Part shown: positions 20,601-27,975 of the stretch, one piece after another
Layout of the letters: the number at the start of each line of letters is the position of its first letter
Numbering within the stretch: the stretch's first letter is position 1
IMG/VR virus record: IMGVR_UViG_3300035204_001665
Coordinates: 18,870-82,869 of that record
Length of the DNA stretch: 64,000 bases
Source: a virus
Strand: one strand, 5' to 3'
Notes under the pieces: model-generated
Databases searched by the model: none
What the model was told of the DNA's origin: nothing
What the model saw: only the letters and a program-made list of their open reading frames with translations
Translations under genes and position numbers: made by a program

Positions 20601-23600
20601 TTTTCTTGCCTGTTCAGCGCCACCCGCTGCAGCGGCTCCTCCACCGAATCCACCTTCTACACCTGTTTTGTCACCGCCCTGATGGCCCCAGAACCACCAC
20701 CCAATTTCGTCACGCTCCTTCCTGCCTTTTTCTATAGTTCCCGCAGCTTCAATGTCTTTAGCAACATCCTTCAGGGATTTTTCGATTCTTTCGAAGGTCT
20801 TTTTGAGTTCGTCGCCGCTATGAGCAGCCGCCCTAACATCCGCAGCAAATTCTCTCGGTACATTTCTTACGGACTCGAACATCGCGTCCGTTCTCTTTTT
20901 TAATTGTTCGGGGCTGATATCTGGATCAGTTAAAGCCTGCTGGTATTCAGCTTGATTCTTAAGATACTCTTGGGAAAGATTTTGAAACTCTTGCAGTTTT
21001 TCATTTGCCCCCTCTAGGGCCTCCTTCCATTTTTTGGTTTGGTCTCTAGAAGCTTCTCCCCACTTTTCAATTCCATCCAACACAGCGAATGTTGCAGCGC
21101 CAGCCATCACCCATGGATTGCCGCTCATTGCTCCCATCAAGCCAATGCTCATGCTATCTTGGACGACCTTGGACTTCTGCTCATCCATTCCGAGCCCGGC
21201 CATTGCTCCGCCGACCATAGGCATCGCCATCATTCCCATCATTGCCCCCTGTTGACCCCACTGTCCAACCATTCCTCCGCCGCGCTTCAACGAACCCATC
21301 ATACCGCCCCCCGCCGCTCCAGCGGCGGCACCGCCTACCATTTGCCCTGACGACATTGCATTTCTATTGTGCGCAGCAGCTTCTCTCGTGAGAGCTGCAG
21401 AATTTTTGTCATGTGCAGCGCGCTCTTCTTGAAGATCTATTTCTAGTTGCTTTCTTGTTGCTACTTCCTTATCGAGAGCTGCTCCTTCTTTTGTTCTTGA
21501 AACTTTATTCTTTTTTCTTTGTTGGACGCTGGCCCTTATTTCGTCCGCTTCTTTTTTTCGGTCTTTATTAGATTGGGTTAAAATTTTGTTTTCTTCCTTT
21601 TCCAGCTTTTCCTTTTCCTCATCAGTCATCGAGCTAGTCTTCCTTCCTTTAAGTCCAGCCTTTTCTCTAGCTTCCGATTTTTCTTTTCCGGTTAAATCGT
21701 CCCTTCCTCTTTCCTTATCTAACTTGTCGGCCTTGGCTAAATCTTTATCGTCTTTCTTTGTATTTTTTAAGTTTTTGGCAAACTCTTCTAGCGCTTGTTC
21801 TGCTTGCTCTGCGCCGTCGCCCAATTCTCTCTGCCGTTCCTTAAGATCCTCGCCCTCTGCCTGCATTGCTTCGAACCTAGTTCTAAGCTCTATGGCGGCT
21901 GAGCCTGTCTCTTTAAATTTATCTGCCAAGTCTTTGGCTCCCATAGCCATAAAGGCCAGAGCCATCGTATTTATGCCGGTGTCTACGCCGGTCATTCCTC
22001 CCCCCTCATCCTCCGCAAAGTTGGGAACAAACCCGCTTGAAGACAAAACCTTTTGAGCAGCCTTGGAGTTTTGCACTGCCCTACCTATACCTTCTGGATG
22101 ATCCCTTACTACATCAGCGAAACTACTTTGAGTTTTAGCGTCTCTTACATAAACTCCCACCCTAGGATTATAATCTAACGTCGGCTTTCCACCGAGCGCC
22201 TGCTCTGTCTCGATTGCTTCCATCACTCCGAAATTAGGAATGAAGCCCCCAGATTTTCCTTTGCCCTTTGTTCCCTTTTTACTACTTACTTCCGAACGTA
22301 TTCTCCTAAATTCATTGGCTATTTTTTCAGCCATACTTTTTCGAAGGGTCGGTGAATTCTGGGCCTTGTAATCTGCATGACCAACAAAGGGTACACCAAA
22401 TAAGTTTCTAACTTTTCCTGATCCTTTTGTACCCGATCTAACATCAAATCGTGCAGTTTCTACATCTTTAGCTCTAGCGAACGCTGCGTCTAATCCTGCT
22501 TCAAATACGTTGCCAACCGCAGATTTGAGAGCGCCAGTATTAAAATATTTCCCCGGCTCAGGAGTTAAAGCAGGCTTAATTGGGTCTGGACTGAATTCCC
22601 TTGCATACGCTGTCGCTGTTTTTGTCAAAGATTTTTCTACCTTTTTATGTAAAGAGTCCCTCCTGTTCTTGGGTATGTCTGGGTCATAAATATTAAATTT
22701 TATTCTCGTACTTTTCTTTCCTCTACCTGTTCCCGGAACTGACGCTATTGCTGAGGTCCCACGCCCAGCCCCGAGTCCCATCTCTGGCACTAACATCGCA
22801 GCCGACCGAGTAGCATCCCAAACTCCCCCAACTCTTCTCGGCTCAGCGACAGCGAAATTAGGAATAAATCCTCCAGAGAATAGTTTTTCTTTTCTTGCCG
22901 CTAAAGCGTTTTTGGTATCAAACCCCATTATCCTATTCATTTCGCCAAGGCTTCCTATGGCGGGAGTGCCAGAGGGAGACATCGTCCAAGTAGAAAGTTC
23001 ATTACCTCTATTTTTCGTTTCTATACCTATACGATTTTCTAGAGTACGTAAATGGGCAGCAGCCATTTGATCACCGCCCTTTATTTTTGATTGCAGCCTT
23101 CTCTTTAGGTGGCGCAAGCTAGAACTATTTGTTTCATATAAAGTTTTTTTAAAAATTTGAGCGACATATCTGGCTCTAAAAGATGGCTTAGATTCAACCG
23201 CAAAGTTTCTTCCTCCCACTCTTTCTCCCGAATCATAAGGTAACTTGAGTTTCTGTGGGTCCATGTCTTTTGCCGCTTGACTCTTGCCTCTAAATCGACC
23301 CATTCCAAATCCTCCGTATCTTGCGGCAAGTGCGGCTTCCTGTTGTCCTCCTTTTTTCGCCGCTCTCCTTCCTGTTCCTTTCGTAAATCCGGCCCTTTCT
23401 TTTTCGGTTATTGGTTTTTGTTGACCCAGCGTATTGATGGTTACATATTCACTTCCGGGAATAACATATTTAATGACTTTGCCTAGTTCTGGGCCGACCT
23501 CTTTAGCTAGCACGTCTCCCCTAATTTTTAATCTGCCACTAGACCCCTGTCTTCCCTGCTTGTCTACGCCAAGGCGTAGGGACGTAAGAAATTGCAAAAG

Positions 23601-25556
23601 GTTTGGAACAAATCCAAATGCGCTAGGTCCAGACGAATCCGGACTAAACCCCCATTGAGATTCGAATGCTTTCCCGTAAGATTTTCCCGCCTTGCCGGGG
23701 GGGATAATCGCTGGCTGTTTTATTCCGGGAAATCTTTTTACTTTTTCTGCGCCGTTATAAGTCACCCTTCCTTCTCCCGGAATACTCATTGTTTTAATCC
23801 GTCCGGGTTTATAACCTGCCTGCAGAGCACCAATGTATTCGCTCATTCCGGCGTTAAAGCTAGGAACATGACCTGAACTTTTTCTGATGAGTGTAGTCGT
23901 TCCTGTAGATTTATCAATTCTCGCGCCGACTTGCGAGCCCACCGCCGGAGTCATTTGTCTTGAAAGGGACAAGAGCTTTTCTCTTGCGATAATTTCTGAC
24001 TTCAAGGCTTCTAAAATCAAGTTTTCAGCTTTGAGTACGGACATCTCTCCGGTTTCTATCTTTTTAATTAAAGCTGGGTTAGACGAAAGGATACCGTGAA
24101 TTTGTTGCTGAACCGCTGCCTGTTGCTGGGCAGCTTTATTCAGCCCCATCATATCTTTCGTAGACTTAGCAAGGAAAGTTACAAAGTTATAAAATAATTT
24201 ACCCGCTATCGCTGTTAGCGCTATCAATCCCGGTCCAGATAAAAAGTTCCCGATAGACTGCATTACGCCCTTTGCCATCCTCCCCCCGAAATCGTTAGCT
24301 TCTTTATCGTTGAAACCGAAGAACCCTGCGATGTCTCCAAAAAAACTAGTTTTCTCAGTCAATTTATTAAAACCGTCCAATAGAGCCCTAAACGCTGGCT
24401 CAAATGACAGTGCCCCTATCTCTGCGCCCATCTTGGTAAGATTTTGCACAGACTCATTTGTTAGTGCCGCTAAGGTTTTATTTAGTTCTTGATTTCTACG
24501 TATGGCTTCATCAGTAGTATTAAGCGAAGTCTTAAGTGCTTGTTCATATATAGACGTTCCCTTTTTTAAATCTCCTAAAATCGCCTTTAAAATATTCATC
24601 TGATAAACACCACCGACCAGCTCTGCGGTTTGAGCCTTGGCTGCAGAACCCAAGCCATCATACGCCTTCGCGAAATCTTTCATGATTGCCATGGCTGGGC
24701 GTAAGTCTCCGTTCATCTTCTTTACTTGAACGCCCAAAGCTTCTAACTGTTGCTGGACACCTGTCCTCTGGACTCTTGTAAAAATTGTTTTTAGGGAGTT
24801 ACCAATAATATTACCGCCTCTGGCAGTTGTTTGTTGGGCTGAAGTAACCACCGCTATCAGTTCATCAAAACTTACATTTGCTCCTTCAGCGGTTGATGCG
24901 ACTCTTTTTATAGCCTCAGCTAAATCATTAGTACTAACCGCGAAAGCTGCATCCACATTTGCCATTTTATTAATAATTTCCGTAGAGGTAATTGCCGTTC
25001 TATTGAAACTGTTAATAGCGGCCGTTAGAGAATTCACGGCGGCGGTGGCATCCATACCCGATAGTCTCATTAATATCAGAGCGTCTCTTGTTCGAGTAAT
25101 GGTTTTTTCCATTCCCAGACCCTGCCTAGCAAATTCTTGAGCGGCCTCACCGACCTGTTGAAAAGATTGCCCTGTATTTTTTGCTACGTCGAAGAGGTTA
25201 TTACTGAATTTTTTTAAATTTGAACTTGAAGCATTGAGAATTACATTGATGCCAGCTAGAGTTTTTTCAACCTCTATTGTAGCTTTAGCCATTTCCTTAA
25301 AAGCACTAGTAACTCCATATAAAATTCCTGCCGAAGCGGTAAAGGCAATAACGCGGGCGTTAGAAGCATCTAAACTTTTTTGGAATTCGGCGATTGAACC
25401 AGTAATTTTACCAAGTGGTTGGGTGAATTTTTTAGAGTCTATGCCCTGTAGTTTTATTTGGGTACGCTCAGCCTTTCTGGCAAAATTAGCCAGATCCTTC
25501 TCCGCTCGACTAGTATCTAACCTAGCCTCTCCTTCAATTCTAAAGTCTACAGCCAT
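11637..25556 (-). CDS. Giant tail tape measure protein (4639 aa) with embedded nuclease-like domains
   Basis: Residues ~60-340 are a TP901-type tape-measure domain ('TLAGINVILNAS', 'VGEAAQEFARQG', 'AFAVSTNDLAEAI'). Residues ~560-1181 contain five G-(F/H)-(I/V)-P-(N/S) linker motifs (562, 648, 896, 1104, 1175) bounding two segments with PD-(D/E)XK-like residues: E740/D775/E788-S-K790 and E1019/D1038/D1062-Y-K1064. A Gly/Ala/Met-rich hydrophobic stretch (~1390-1480) could insert in membrane. Long charged helical repeats follow to ~4250. The C-terminus has two copies of a 'P-A-x-L-x-x-G-E-Y-V...A-V-x-K-Y-G' unit. Tape measures set tail length and assist DNA entry; at about 0.15 nm per residue the tail would be near 0.7 micrometre. 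The start at 25556 follows an AGTGTAAT element. Confidence 0.93.
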   Translation of the reverse strand: MAVDFRIEGEARLDTSRAEKDLANFARKAERTQIKLQGIDSKKFTQPLGKITGSIAEFQKSLDASNARVIAFTASAGILYGVTSAFKEMAKATIEVEKTLAGINVILNASSSNLKKFSNNLFDVAKNTGQSFQQVGEAAQEFARQGLGMEKTITRTRDALILMRLSGMDATAAVNSLTAAINSFNRTAITSTEIINKMANVDAAFAVSTNDLAEAIKRVASTAEGANVSFDELIAVVTSAQQTTARGGNIIGNSLKTIFTRVQRTGVQQQLEALGVQVKKMNGDLRPAMAIMKDFAKAYDGLGSAAKAQTAELVGGVYQMNILKAILGDLKKGTSIYEQALKTSLNTTDEAIRRNQELNKTLAALTNESVQNLTKMGAEIGALSFEPAFRALLDGFNKLTEKTSFFGDIAGFFGFNDKEANDFGGRMAKGVMQSIGNFLSGPGLIALTAIAGKLFYNFVTFLAKSTKDMMGLNKAAQQQAAVQQQIHGILSSNPALIKKIETGEMSVLKAENLILEALKSEIIAREKLLSLSRQMTPAVGSQVGARIDKSTGTTTLIRKSSGHVPSFNAGMSEYIGALQAGYKPGRIKTMSIPGEGRVTYNGAEKVKRFPGIKQPAIIPPGKAGKSYGKAFESQWGFSPDSSGPSAFGFVPNLLQFLTSLRLGVDKQGRQGSSGRLKIRGDVLAKEVGPELGKVIKYVIPGSEYVTINTLGQQKPITEKERAGFTKGTGRRAAKKGGQQEAALAARYGGFGMGRFRGKSQAAKDMDPQKLKLPYDSGERVGGRNFAVESKPSFRARYVAQIFKKTLYETNSSSLRHLKRRLQSKIKGGDQMAAAHLRTLENRIGIETKNRGNELSTWTMSPSGTPAIGSLGEMNRIMGFDTKNALAARKEKLFSGGFIPNFAVAEPRRVGGVWDATRSAAMLVPEMGLGAGRGTSAIASVPGTGRGKKSTRIKFNIYDPDIPKNRRDSLHKKVEKSLTKTATAYAREFSPDPIKPALTPEPGKYFNTGALKSAVGNVFEAGLDAAFARAKDVETARFDVRSGTKGSGKVRNLFGVPFVGHADYKAQNSPTLRKSMAEKIANEFRRIRSEVSSKKGTKGKGKSGGFIPNFGVMEAIETEQALGGKPTLDYNPRVGVYVRDAKTQSSFADVVRDHPEGIGRAVQNSKAAQKVLSSSGFVPNFAEDEGGGMTGVDTGINTMALAFMAMGAKDLADKFKETGSAAIELRTRFEAMQAEGEDLKERQRELGDGAEQAEQALEEFAKNLKNTKKDDKDLAKADKLDKERGRDDLTGKEKSEAREKAGLKGRKTSSMTDEEKEKLEKEENKILTQSNKDRKKEADEIRASVQQRKKNKVSRTKEGAALDKEVATRKQLEIDLQEERAAHDKNSAALTREAAAHNRNAMSSGQMVGGAAAGAAGGGMMGSLKRGGGMVGQWGQQGAMMGMMAMPMVGGAMAGLGMDEQKSKVVQDSMSIGLMGAMSGNPWVMAGAATFAVLDGIEKWGEASRDQTKKWKEALEGANEKLQEFQNLSQEYLKNQAEYQQALTDPDISPEQLKKRTDAMFESVRNVPREFAADVRAAAHSGDELKKTFERIEKSLKDVAKDIEAAGTIEKGRKERDEIGWWFWGHQGGDKTGVEGGFGGGAAAAGGAEQARKQRFNAAAARDAVVDSVMRRLEKEDVQGFAGKELRRKLMAGTRPGIKHNERVKNNMQWFAEVGLNPELMEAIEQVLVKGIHDMTALNGAILHRLKAESEAADELDKLAEVIRKNKEISGVFNVAMKRAGEQLDHFNFNLKSITDIARKRVEGHNERRRMRESYSRKAVLTNARGHSKLIDPFEGKWDQMQRKQQIAEMATMEKYLASGQLLVAKTQRSIIGVLDKKLDENAKTVQRLQLKQYKEGQPLSITEKTELKKRERAQQAFSEILGKALHQSAAAPEQMMPNIVKNLRRELNTVGLSSTEIDSVVNEIGSLKESAEQSLMKLLQQQQEEIMIQKIQTKNQERLIELQQQLKFGGGIASFAGGERWKKTRSLREERAEAEFSPTIPQRLMNRGRADFKSLQDLTKNFSMDAGQLSDPTYDKMIASAVLGLTLDVQKQLKIKDKNLRSWGGAKPDDELWRQGVFKSMSEGAIDDAMQQVSAALKLKALPEDVIKIRNDMELLREMFGDQWRFLEEANQSAFTRAIKETGIDNIGTVITATNEAGFQSIDDSLSRLITAFNVGFGIQTYMKNLQEINKNEKRAMQLMNSTSDAEQERLSQQGKMDVQFKDLRSKYLAMQMGWMKWDQGNLLADGSGGTAEKAQREARTAQAKAFMSVGQALFDDPNLSHAGRVEALKQIARGQIPSDVRFDSGVLANMGPDFQANLAVAKAGNWQPWEKDAAGNTVWSQDGMYRKRGTYTQKELDAGRIVPLGGGALPAIGDDFFENGVSDEGDFFVKYKKGEEATLYGALSQIIDRNVGTGTQWVKMFTSLLGGTTGGDRVINQQGAWFMAKKLGYTGVEPNDRTGDRGDEDWLASYKHAYQKYMKYGEDLPNISRRAQIAEKERLAEAHRQRGDIWTLKGDNITEFSRRDNIDKHEKRELEIQRKKAYSEAERHKKLSIKLSKEALGMSEEWDLAPNDKQEQYFKDALEWERRRIRLLDERIDRQEAVLNLKAKERAIDQGGQVFEVSGAGPLNPPPPADLARDFRERAVRNQALKVRDARIELAVDKETARKEVPKAGSYGESGMKKNRFWQGALAIDAYFRLQASENLKDQEDAERYKASLVGGWTKGGKGGKKSIDMTDAELRDLATGLKRLAALRDQEYYNEERERLNEGRDPNLRPMTAGPSLFTDWGKEFWWNQQQERMSQMDAILPDFKRIQKEAEWLFRGGTAKEWAGFGTGTRLGLTAVAESSPQSVLNEVQMALETGIKESKIEGSIRSRLEQLQDKFDNDIDNFDRQDALEQAQLMGVLEAIKKIGEEHGDVVKLQEYRLRIEKAIANVQAGSLQDQIKALQILRDIDIQKFMEKGYAADTAFKRAKFTGLESRTELGQLKDTSLGYKFKEVFADWGRDQDFDKILGGDFALTDFQKTLVDRLEVLFDEDHENFFRKLQGTLDDNVQKLMKLERLPATRDNRAAFSAARATRHSASMERLQFGGYTPNVSLQAARYGITAEEVKGYDAPAPRRGAMPADTQTVPPAHYVKKYGDNAKAKWAGLTPAEKHVEWKKQMATEHASAVGDWRRGRKATEEKFTAAGIPIGDRGSMLRTSVHQPGIGRLFGQPELGSNWDQAGRLSGVGGQMFGVGGWRHLAKAQQGPLGEEMKTYIKDQMIDLNDALENAMLDNLDTQLSPMKTVQEKITSLANLNELRVRKYESQFAKIYDNEIKDEAAKTERRRILFEMQLKNADQANEDLSQLNRRIFEASLTPTANRAGQREMRSGRIGLSMDAWRKNYASMAYQGGQSTGFDFWGAATRDPSAASAAQATRPTATAWRNARLKESDQTKVMAEEMRLELEIMEAQEEDPKKIAQLRAKYEHYKTQANALRQAAMQSDSVIRERYLDIQIAQKEVDKILKQYVEDQVDNLDDLIGGLTDQIRLEGLDPTLYAIQRMPAKKKKLDEQIRKILAPNEQLGTQLVMEDIRSVMEDATDAQRDTLKELQKLLKEGFNLQLQQLDAEIKELDRSILQLRSGPATSDNLQQLASGLEKRIEKSLEQFMFGTGGGGKDQNLIDTIKKRLGLDTSSGGKRPGYAPLGLFPSQSRLIQAGQAPANSWRSLNIGWNQTPEAARRAGIDARPLGGEAPGVPYWSDSKSPLKKKLGGLLASLGIQGKGERPKWITDLEKKFGLNKQGGRVLHGYLQGSLGTSEDVFGPGQSPEVQKRLFDELTQLDLGGQKLTPKQIREFYLAMTKAQKNFHENSLKMSKEAHDNRFQLERRTLYLMKASGAMPSAISAQEEKTWQAGRAAWQVGTASLLKDHPDLMPGKIQPGITTPIAPVIENMKVAAKRAWAKHDTLMLGEDVEGALAASEEAKKYEHQAKLLEQMAKDGKSLEEAWKNIKIKKLKNDLTDLREQINLDMLDPGTLSRETIEARREETRKSIKDGSYQMKQTFKDLFAAWHYGTKEMMIDADEALFTFGMEFRSGIASAFGEAIKGTKTLEEAFSDMFLKLADYALDQVLQMTVNRVIGSFAQAAPAATGGLITNNGVQKFARGGPVVGGSGTKDDVPAFLQQGEYVLRKAAVKKYGVSLIDLINNEGFGAVNKYATGGRVGAGVRAGRGPGKIVGDPKLGQPAYILYPDGSKTLVSEMTALRRQRGLPQYEHTDPDPSFFGKKNYKVDYWTHLSEPTTHGGLGMSTKDIAKLKAQWEANAFADPQEGLVSNIKHGREGRWVDYNLRNAFVYDSDKFPSLDHSYFSIDPRLTRQALADSDNPRNKIRQDKVSKLYSYYEDRASDLIAHAEAVAKWKAAKKKRMKYSMIAAAASLGISALTGGAGLGMPGAQGTVGGNFFSWLGGASGGAVTSRGIGKATGGLIGDAIPAMLMGGEYVVNRSAVQKYGSDFFTQLNKGNVPAFASGGYVGGNGLRSSKGSEKNAKGIMSEPSVADGDTTNNITINVNLNENGGITTDVNTGGEGISLEKARSLGTLIKQTVVETIVQQKRQGGILHQSTQNRG

Positions 25557-25578
25557 GTCCCTTAAACCTTAATTATTA

Positions 25579-25587
25579 ATTACACTG
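25579..25587 (-). promoter_or_regulatory. CAGTGTAAT promoter-like element upstream of the tape measure gene
   Basis: On the minus strand CAGTGTAAT lies 22 bp before the tape-measure ATG, in the 42-bp gap after the preceding gene. It is one of seven exact GTGTAAT copies placed just upstream of genes in this window. Confidence 0.4.
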
Positions 25588-25598
25588 GTTTAATGGGA

Positions 25599-26627
25599 TT
25601 ATTGATGATGAATCTCAATAAAATCATCCATATCCATAGTTCCCCCTCTTTTGGCTGCTTCATCAGCTAAGTTTATAGTTTGACTACTATTTTGCTTGTA
25701 TCCTAGTTTTTCTAGGTCCTTTTTGGTCGCACCGACAATTGTAGACGCGCCTTGCCCTTGCGCCCCCTTACCTTTGCTCATTTTCTCCATAGCTTCTTCT
25801 GCGTTTTTAGACCCCTCATAGAATTCAATCAGCGCGTCAGGGTCTTTTCTGATTTGCATTGGGGCTGGCGTCTTGGCGTCTTGAGCTAAATTTTTAAAAT
25901 ATCTACCATAAGTATATAGTTCATTTTGATTGTGGGTAAGTTGAACGACTGGTCTGCCATAAAAGTTGTATATATTATCATCACACAAATAAAAGAAATT
26001 TGTAAAAAATGTACATAACGATATTCTTTTTATGTTTAAGTGATTAAGTAACTTACTTCTTGAACTATACGCTTGATATATAGAGGTCAGTTCCTGATCA
26101 TTTAGTTCATCGAATTCCTCGGGAGAATAGAGTAGCTTTTTATATTCCTTATCCTTAAAGAGTACTTGGTGCATAAAATATTCGTTGCTTCTTTTTTCTG
26201 CGTATGCTTCTGCCACGAAACCTACTAGCTGATTTCTTCTGTTTATTATCTCATTAAGTTTTTTAGAGTTTTCTTCAATTAATTTTCTAACCCTTTGGAT
26301 TTCGGAGTCTAGAAATAACTTGCTTTTAGTTGCTTGAAGATTGTCGGTATAAGTTTTGAGCTGGGCCATTTCTGTCTCTTGTGACCTATCCCAAAGACCT
26401 TCCGAAGCTAGATAGTCTAATTGCTCTCTTCTAGTGGGTAGCCCCATACCCCTAGCTTTATCAAAAGAATTTTTGTAACATTTGTCCGTATCTATGGAGT
26501 CATAGACATTTAGATGCTTTATATACCCCTCGTTATAATCGGTTTTTATGGGGGTATAGCCATTTAGAATATCTAGATATACTATTTTTAACTCTTCCTC
26601 AGAGGGCGCTGCTTCCTTTTTGGCCAT
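25599..26627 (-). CDS. Putative tail assembly protein upstream of tape measure
   Basis: 342 aa, unrecognised. It is helical and charged, with a likely coiled coil at ~85-135, a Cys/Phe/Tyr-rich segment ('CTFFTNFFYLCDDNIYNFYG', ~205-225), and a Gly/Lys-rich low-complexity stretch near 280-300. It lies between the tube gene and the tape measure, where siphophages keep the tail-assembly chaperones G and T. I saw no frame-shift fusion with the 26638-27621 gene: the frame that would join them has a stop just before this ATG. Chaperone is therefore a positional guess. Confidence 0.6.
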   Translation of the reverse strand: MAKKEAAPSEEELKIVYLDILNGYTPIKTDYNEGYIKHLNVYDSIDTDKCYKNSFDKARGMGLPTRREQLDYLASEGLWDRSQETEMAQLKTYTDNLQATKSKLFLDSEIQRVRKLIEENSKKLNEIINRRNQLVGFVAEAYAEKRSNEYFMHQVLFKDKEYKKLLYSPEEFDELNDQELTSIYQAYSSRSKLLNHLNIKRISLCTFFTNFFYLCDDNIYNFYGRPVVQLTHNQNELYTYGRYFKNLAQDAKTPAPMQIRKDPDALIEFYEGSKNAEEAMEKMSKGKGAQGQGASTIVGATKKDLEKLGYKQNSSQTINLADEAAKRGGTMDMDDFIEIHHQ

Positions 26628-26637
26628 GATAAAAGTT

Positions 26638-27621
26638 TTAAGTTAGGTTCACATCTTGATTTTCTTTTTCGACTTTGGCTTCGCTTTCCGTTTTTTCTTT
26701 GTCCGCAGCTTCGCTTTTAACTTTAGCTTTTGTTTTGACCCTTTTCTTTTTTTCTTTTGCACTAGACTCTTTAGCCACAGCCACAGTTTCTTCAACTTGT
26801 ATTTCATTTTCTGCTCCTTCTTCTCCCTCTTTTCCTTGTTCGAATTCTACCTCGTATTTAGAGTCATCCTCTCCTAGGTCTGCTTGCTCTGCGAATTTAA
26901 TTAGTTCCTTAAACTGATCGGGATCGCTAGTCTTACTTACGTACCAGAAACTTACATAATAAAAAAACTTATTAAGTGTGCCCAGTACCCAATCATCATC
27001 GTTTTCTTCCATCTCATCATATCTAGCCAGCTTTTCTTCATAAGTGCCCTCTCCAAAATAGCTAGACTCTTTTTCTTTTTCGTCGACCTGATAACCAAGG
27101 TGGAGAACCCACCAAAGAATAGTCTTGTTTCTTGCCCTATTTTCTGCAGTTTGATCATAAAGACTAGACTGATTCGATTCAAATTCCTGTATCCTTTCTC
27201 TAGCGTTAGAAAGAAATTCCGAAATCTCTGTGAATTTTTCCTTTTCTTCTGCGGATCTTTCTTCTGTAGTTTTTAGGGCAATCTTTTGTAATTCTACTTG
27301 CTTGTCGAATACGTCGTTATATAACGCGCCGAACTCGTCTTTTTCCTTGTCACTTAAGATGCCCCCATCGTTACTAAATCTTTTTGCCAACAACGCCCTA
27401 GTTAAAAGGCCGGCCTTAATACCTTCTGATAGCTTGACCCCATAGAATAGCTCCGCATCATCATATAGTTTTCTAGTGGGCCTTCTAATGAAAAACTTCT
27501 TGTCTACAGATTTAATTACATCTTTACTGACTGTAATATCTGCACCGTCATCGCCCTTTCCCTGAGATACCTCCTTTACCGTCTCCTCTTTAGGGAGAAC
27601 AAATTCATATATTCTTTTCAT
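26638..27621 (-). CDS. Putative tail assembly chaperone (gpG-position protein)
   Basis: 327 aa. It starts MKRIYEFVLPKEETV after an AAGGA ribosome site. The core has 'LLTRALLAKRFSNDGG' and Glu/Lys-rich helices. The last ~70 residues are low-complexity Lys/Glu/Ala ('KEKKKRVKTKAKVKSEAADK'), suggesting a disordered tail. Its placement between tube and tape measure is that of lambda gpG-like chaperones, which bind the tape measure during assembly, but I see no sequence motif that proves it. It ends 10 bp before the next gene. Confidence 0.6.
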   Translation of the reverse strand: MKRIYEFVLPKEETVKEVSQGKGDDGADITVSKDVIKSVDKKFFIRRPTRKLYDDAELFYGVKLSEGIKAGLLTRALLAKRFSNDGGILSDKEKDEFGALYNDVFDKQVELQKIALKTTEERSAEEKEKFTEISEFLSNARERIQEFESNQSSLYDQTAENRARNKTILWWVLHLGYQVDEKEKESSYFGEGTYEEKLARYDEMEENDDDWVLGTLNKFFYYVSFWYVSKTSDPDQFKELIKFAEQADLGEDDSKYEVEFEQGKEGEEGAENEIQVEETVAVAKESSAKEKKKRVKTKAKVKSEAADKEKTESEAKVEKENQDVNLT

Positions 27622-27645
27622 ACCTTTTTCCTTATTATTATATTT

Positions 27646-27870
27646 TTATTTGAACTTAATATCAAAATTTTCCAGACTTTCCTCGAGCTCTCTTATGGCG
27701 TCATTACCATAATCTAGTACTCTTTTCCTAATTTTTTGATAATCTTCGGGGGGAATAGATTGATCGTGGACCTTTAAGTCTTCAATAAGAATCAGAAAGT
27801 TTTTACACAAATTGATTACTTTCCTCCTATTGTGGAATGCAATAAATTCCCTACCTTTTTTTCCGTCCAT
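27646..27870 (-). CDS. Small conserved-looking protein in the tail gene cluster
   Basis: 74 aa, all-helical by composition, with a basic N-terminus ('MDGKKGREFIAFHNRRKVI') and an acidic C-terminus ('IRELEESLENFD'). A strong ribosome site, AAGGAG, precedes the ATG. It lies between the tube gene terminator and the putative chaperone. Function unknown; a small assembly factor is possible from position. Confidence 0.6.
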   Translation of the reverse strand: MDGKKGREFIAFHNRRKVINLCKNFLILIEDLKVHDQSIPPEDYQKIRKRVLDYGNDAIRELEESLENFDIKFK

Positions 27871-27922
27871 TAATCCTTACTCCTTACCTATATTATACAG
27901 TTCAAAAAGCCTTAATTAATAT

Positions 27923-27954
27923 AAAAAAACCCCCCATTTTTCAATGGGAGGTTT
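27923..27954 (-). terminator. Rho-independent terminator after the major tail protein gene
   Basis: On the minus strand AAACCTCCCATT, a GAAA loop and AATGGGGGGTTT form a strong hairpin running into a T-tract, 22 bp after the tube gene stop. It would separate the abundant tube message from the downstream tail-assembly genes. Confidence 0.85.
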
Positions 27955-27975
27955 CTGTTTGTGTTAACTAAGGAA

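Noticed and set aside
25599-27621. Programmed frameshift joining the two genes upstream of the tape measure (G/GT type)
   Set aside because: No canonical slippery heptamer in frame near the end of the first gene; the frame of the second gene has a stop immediately upstream of its ATG.
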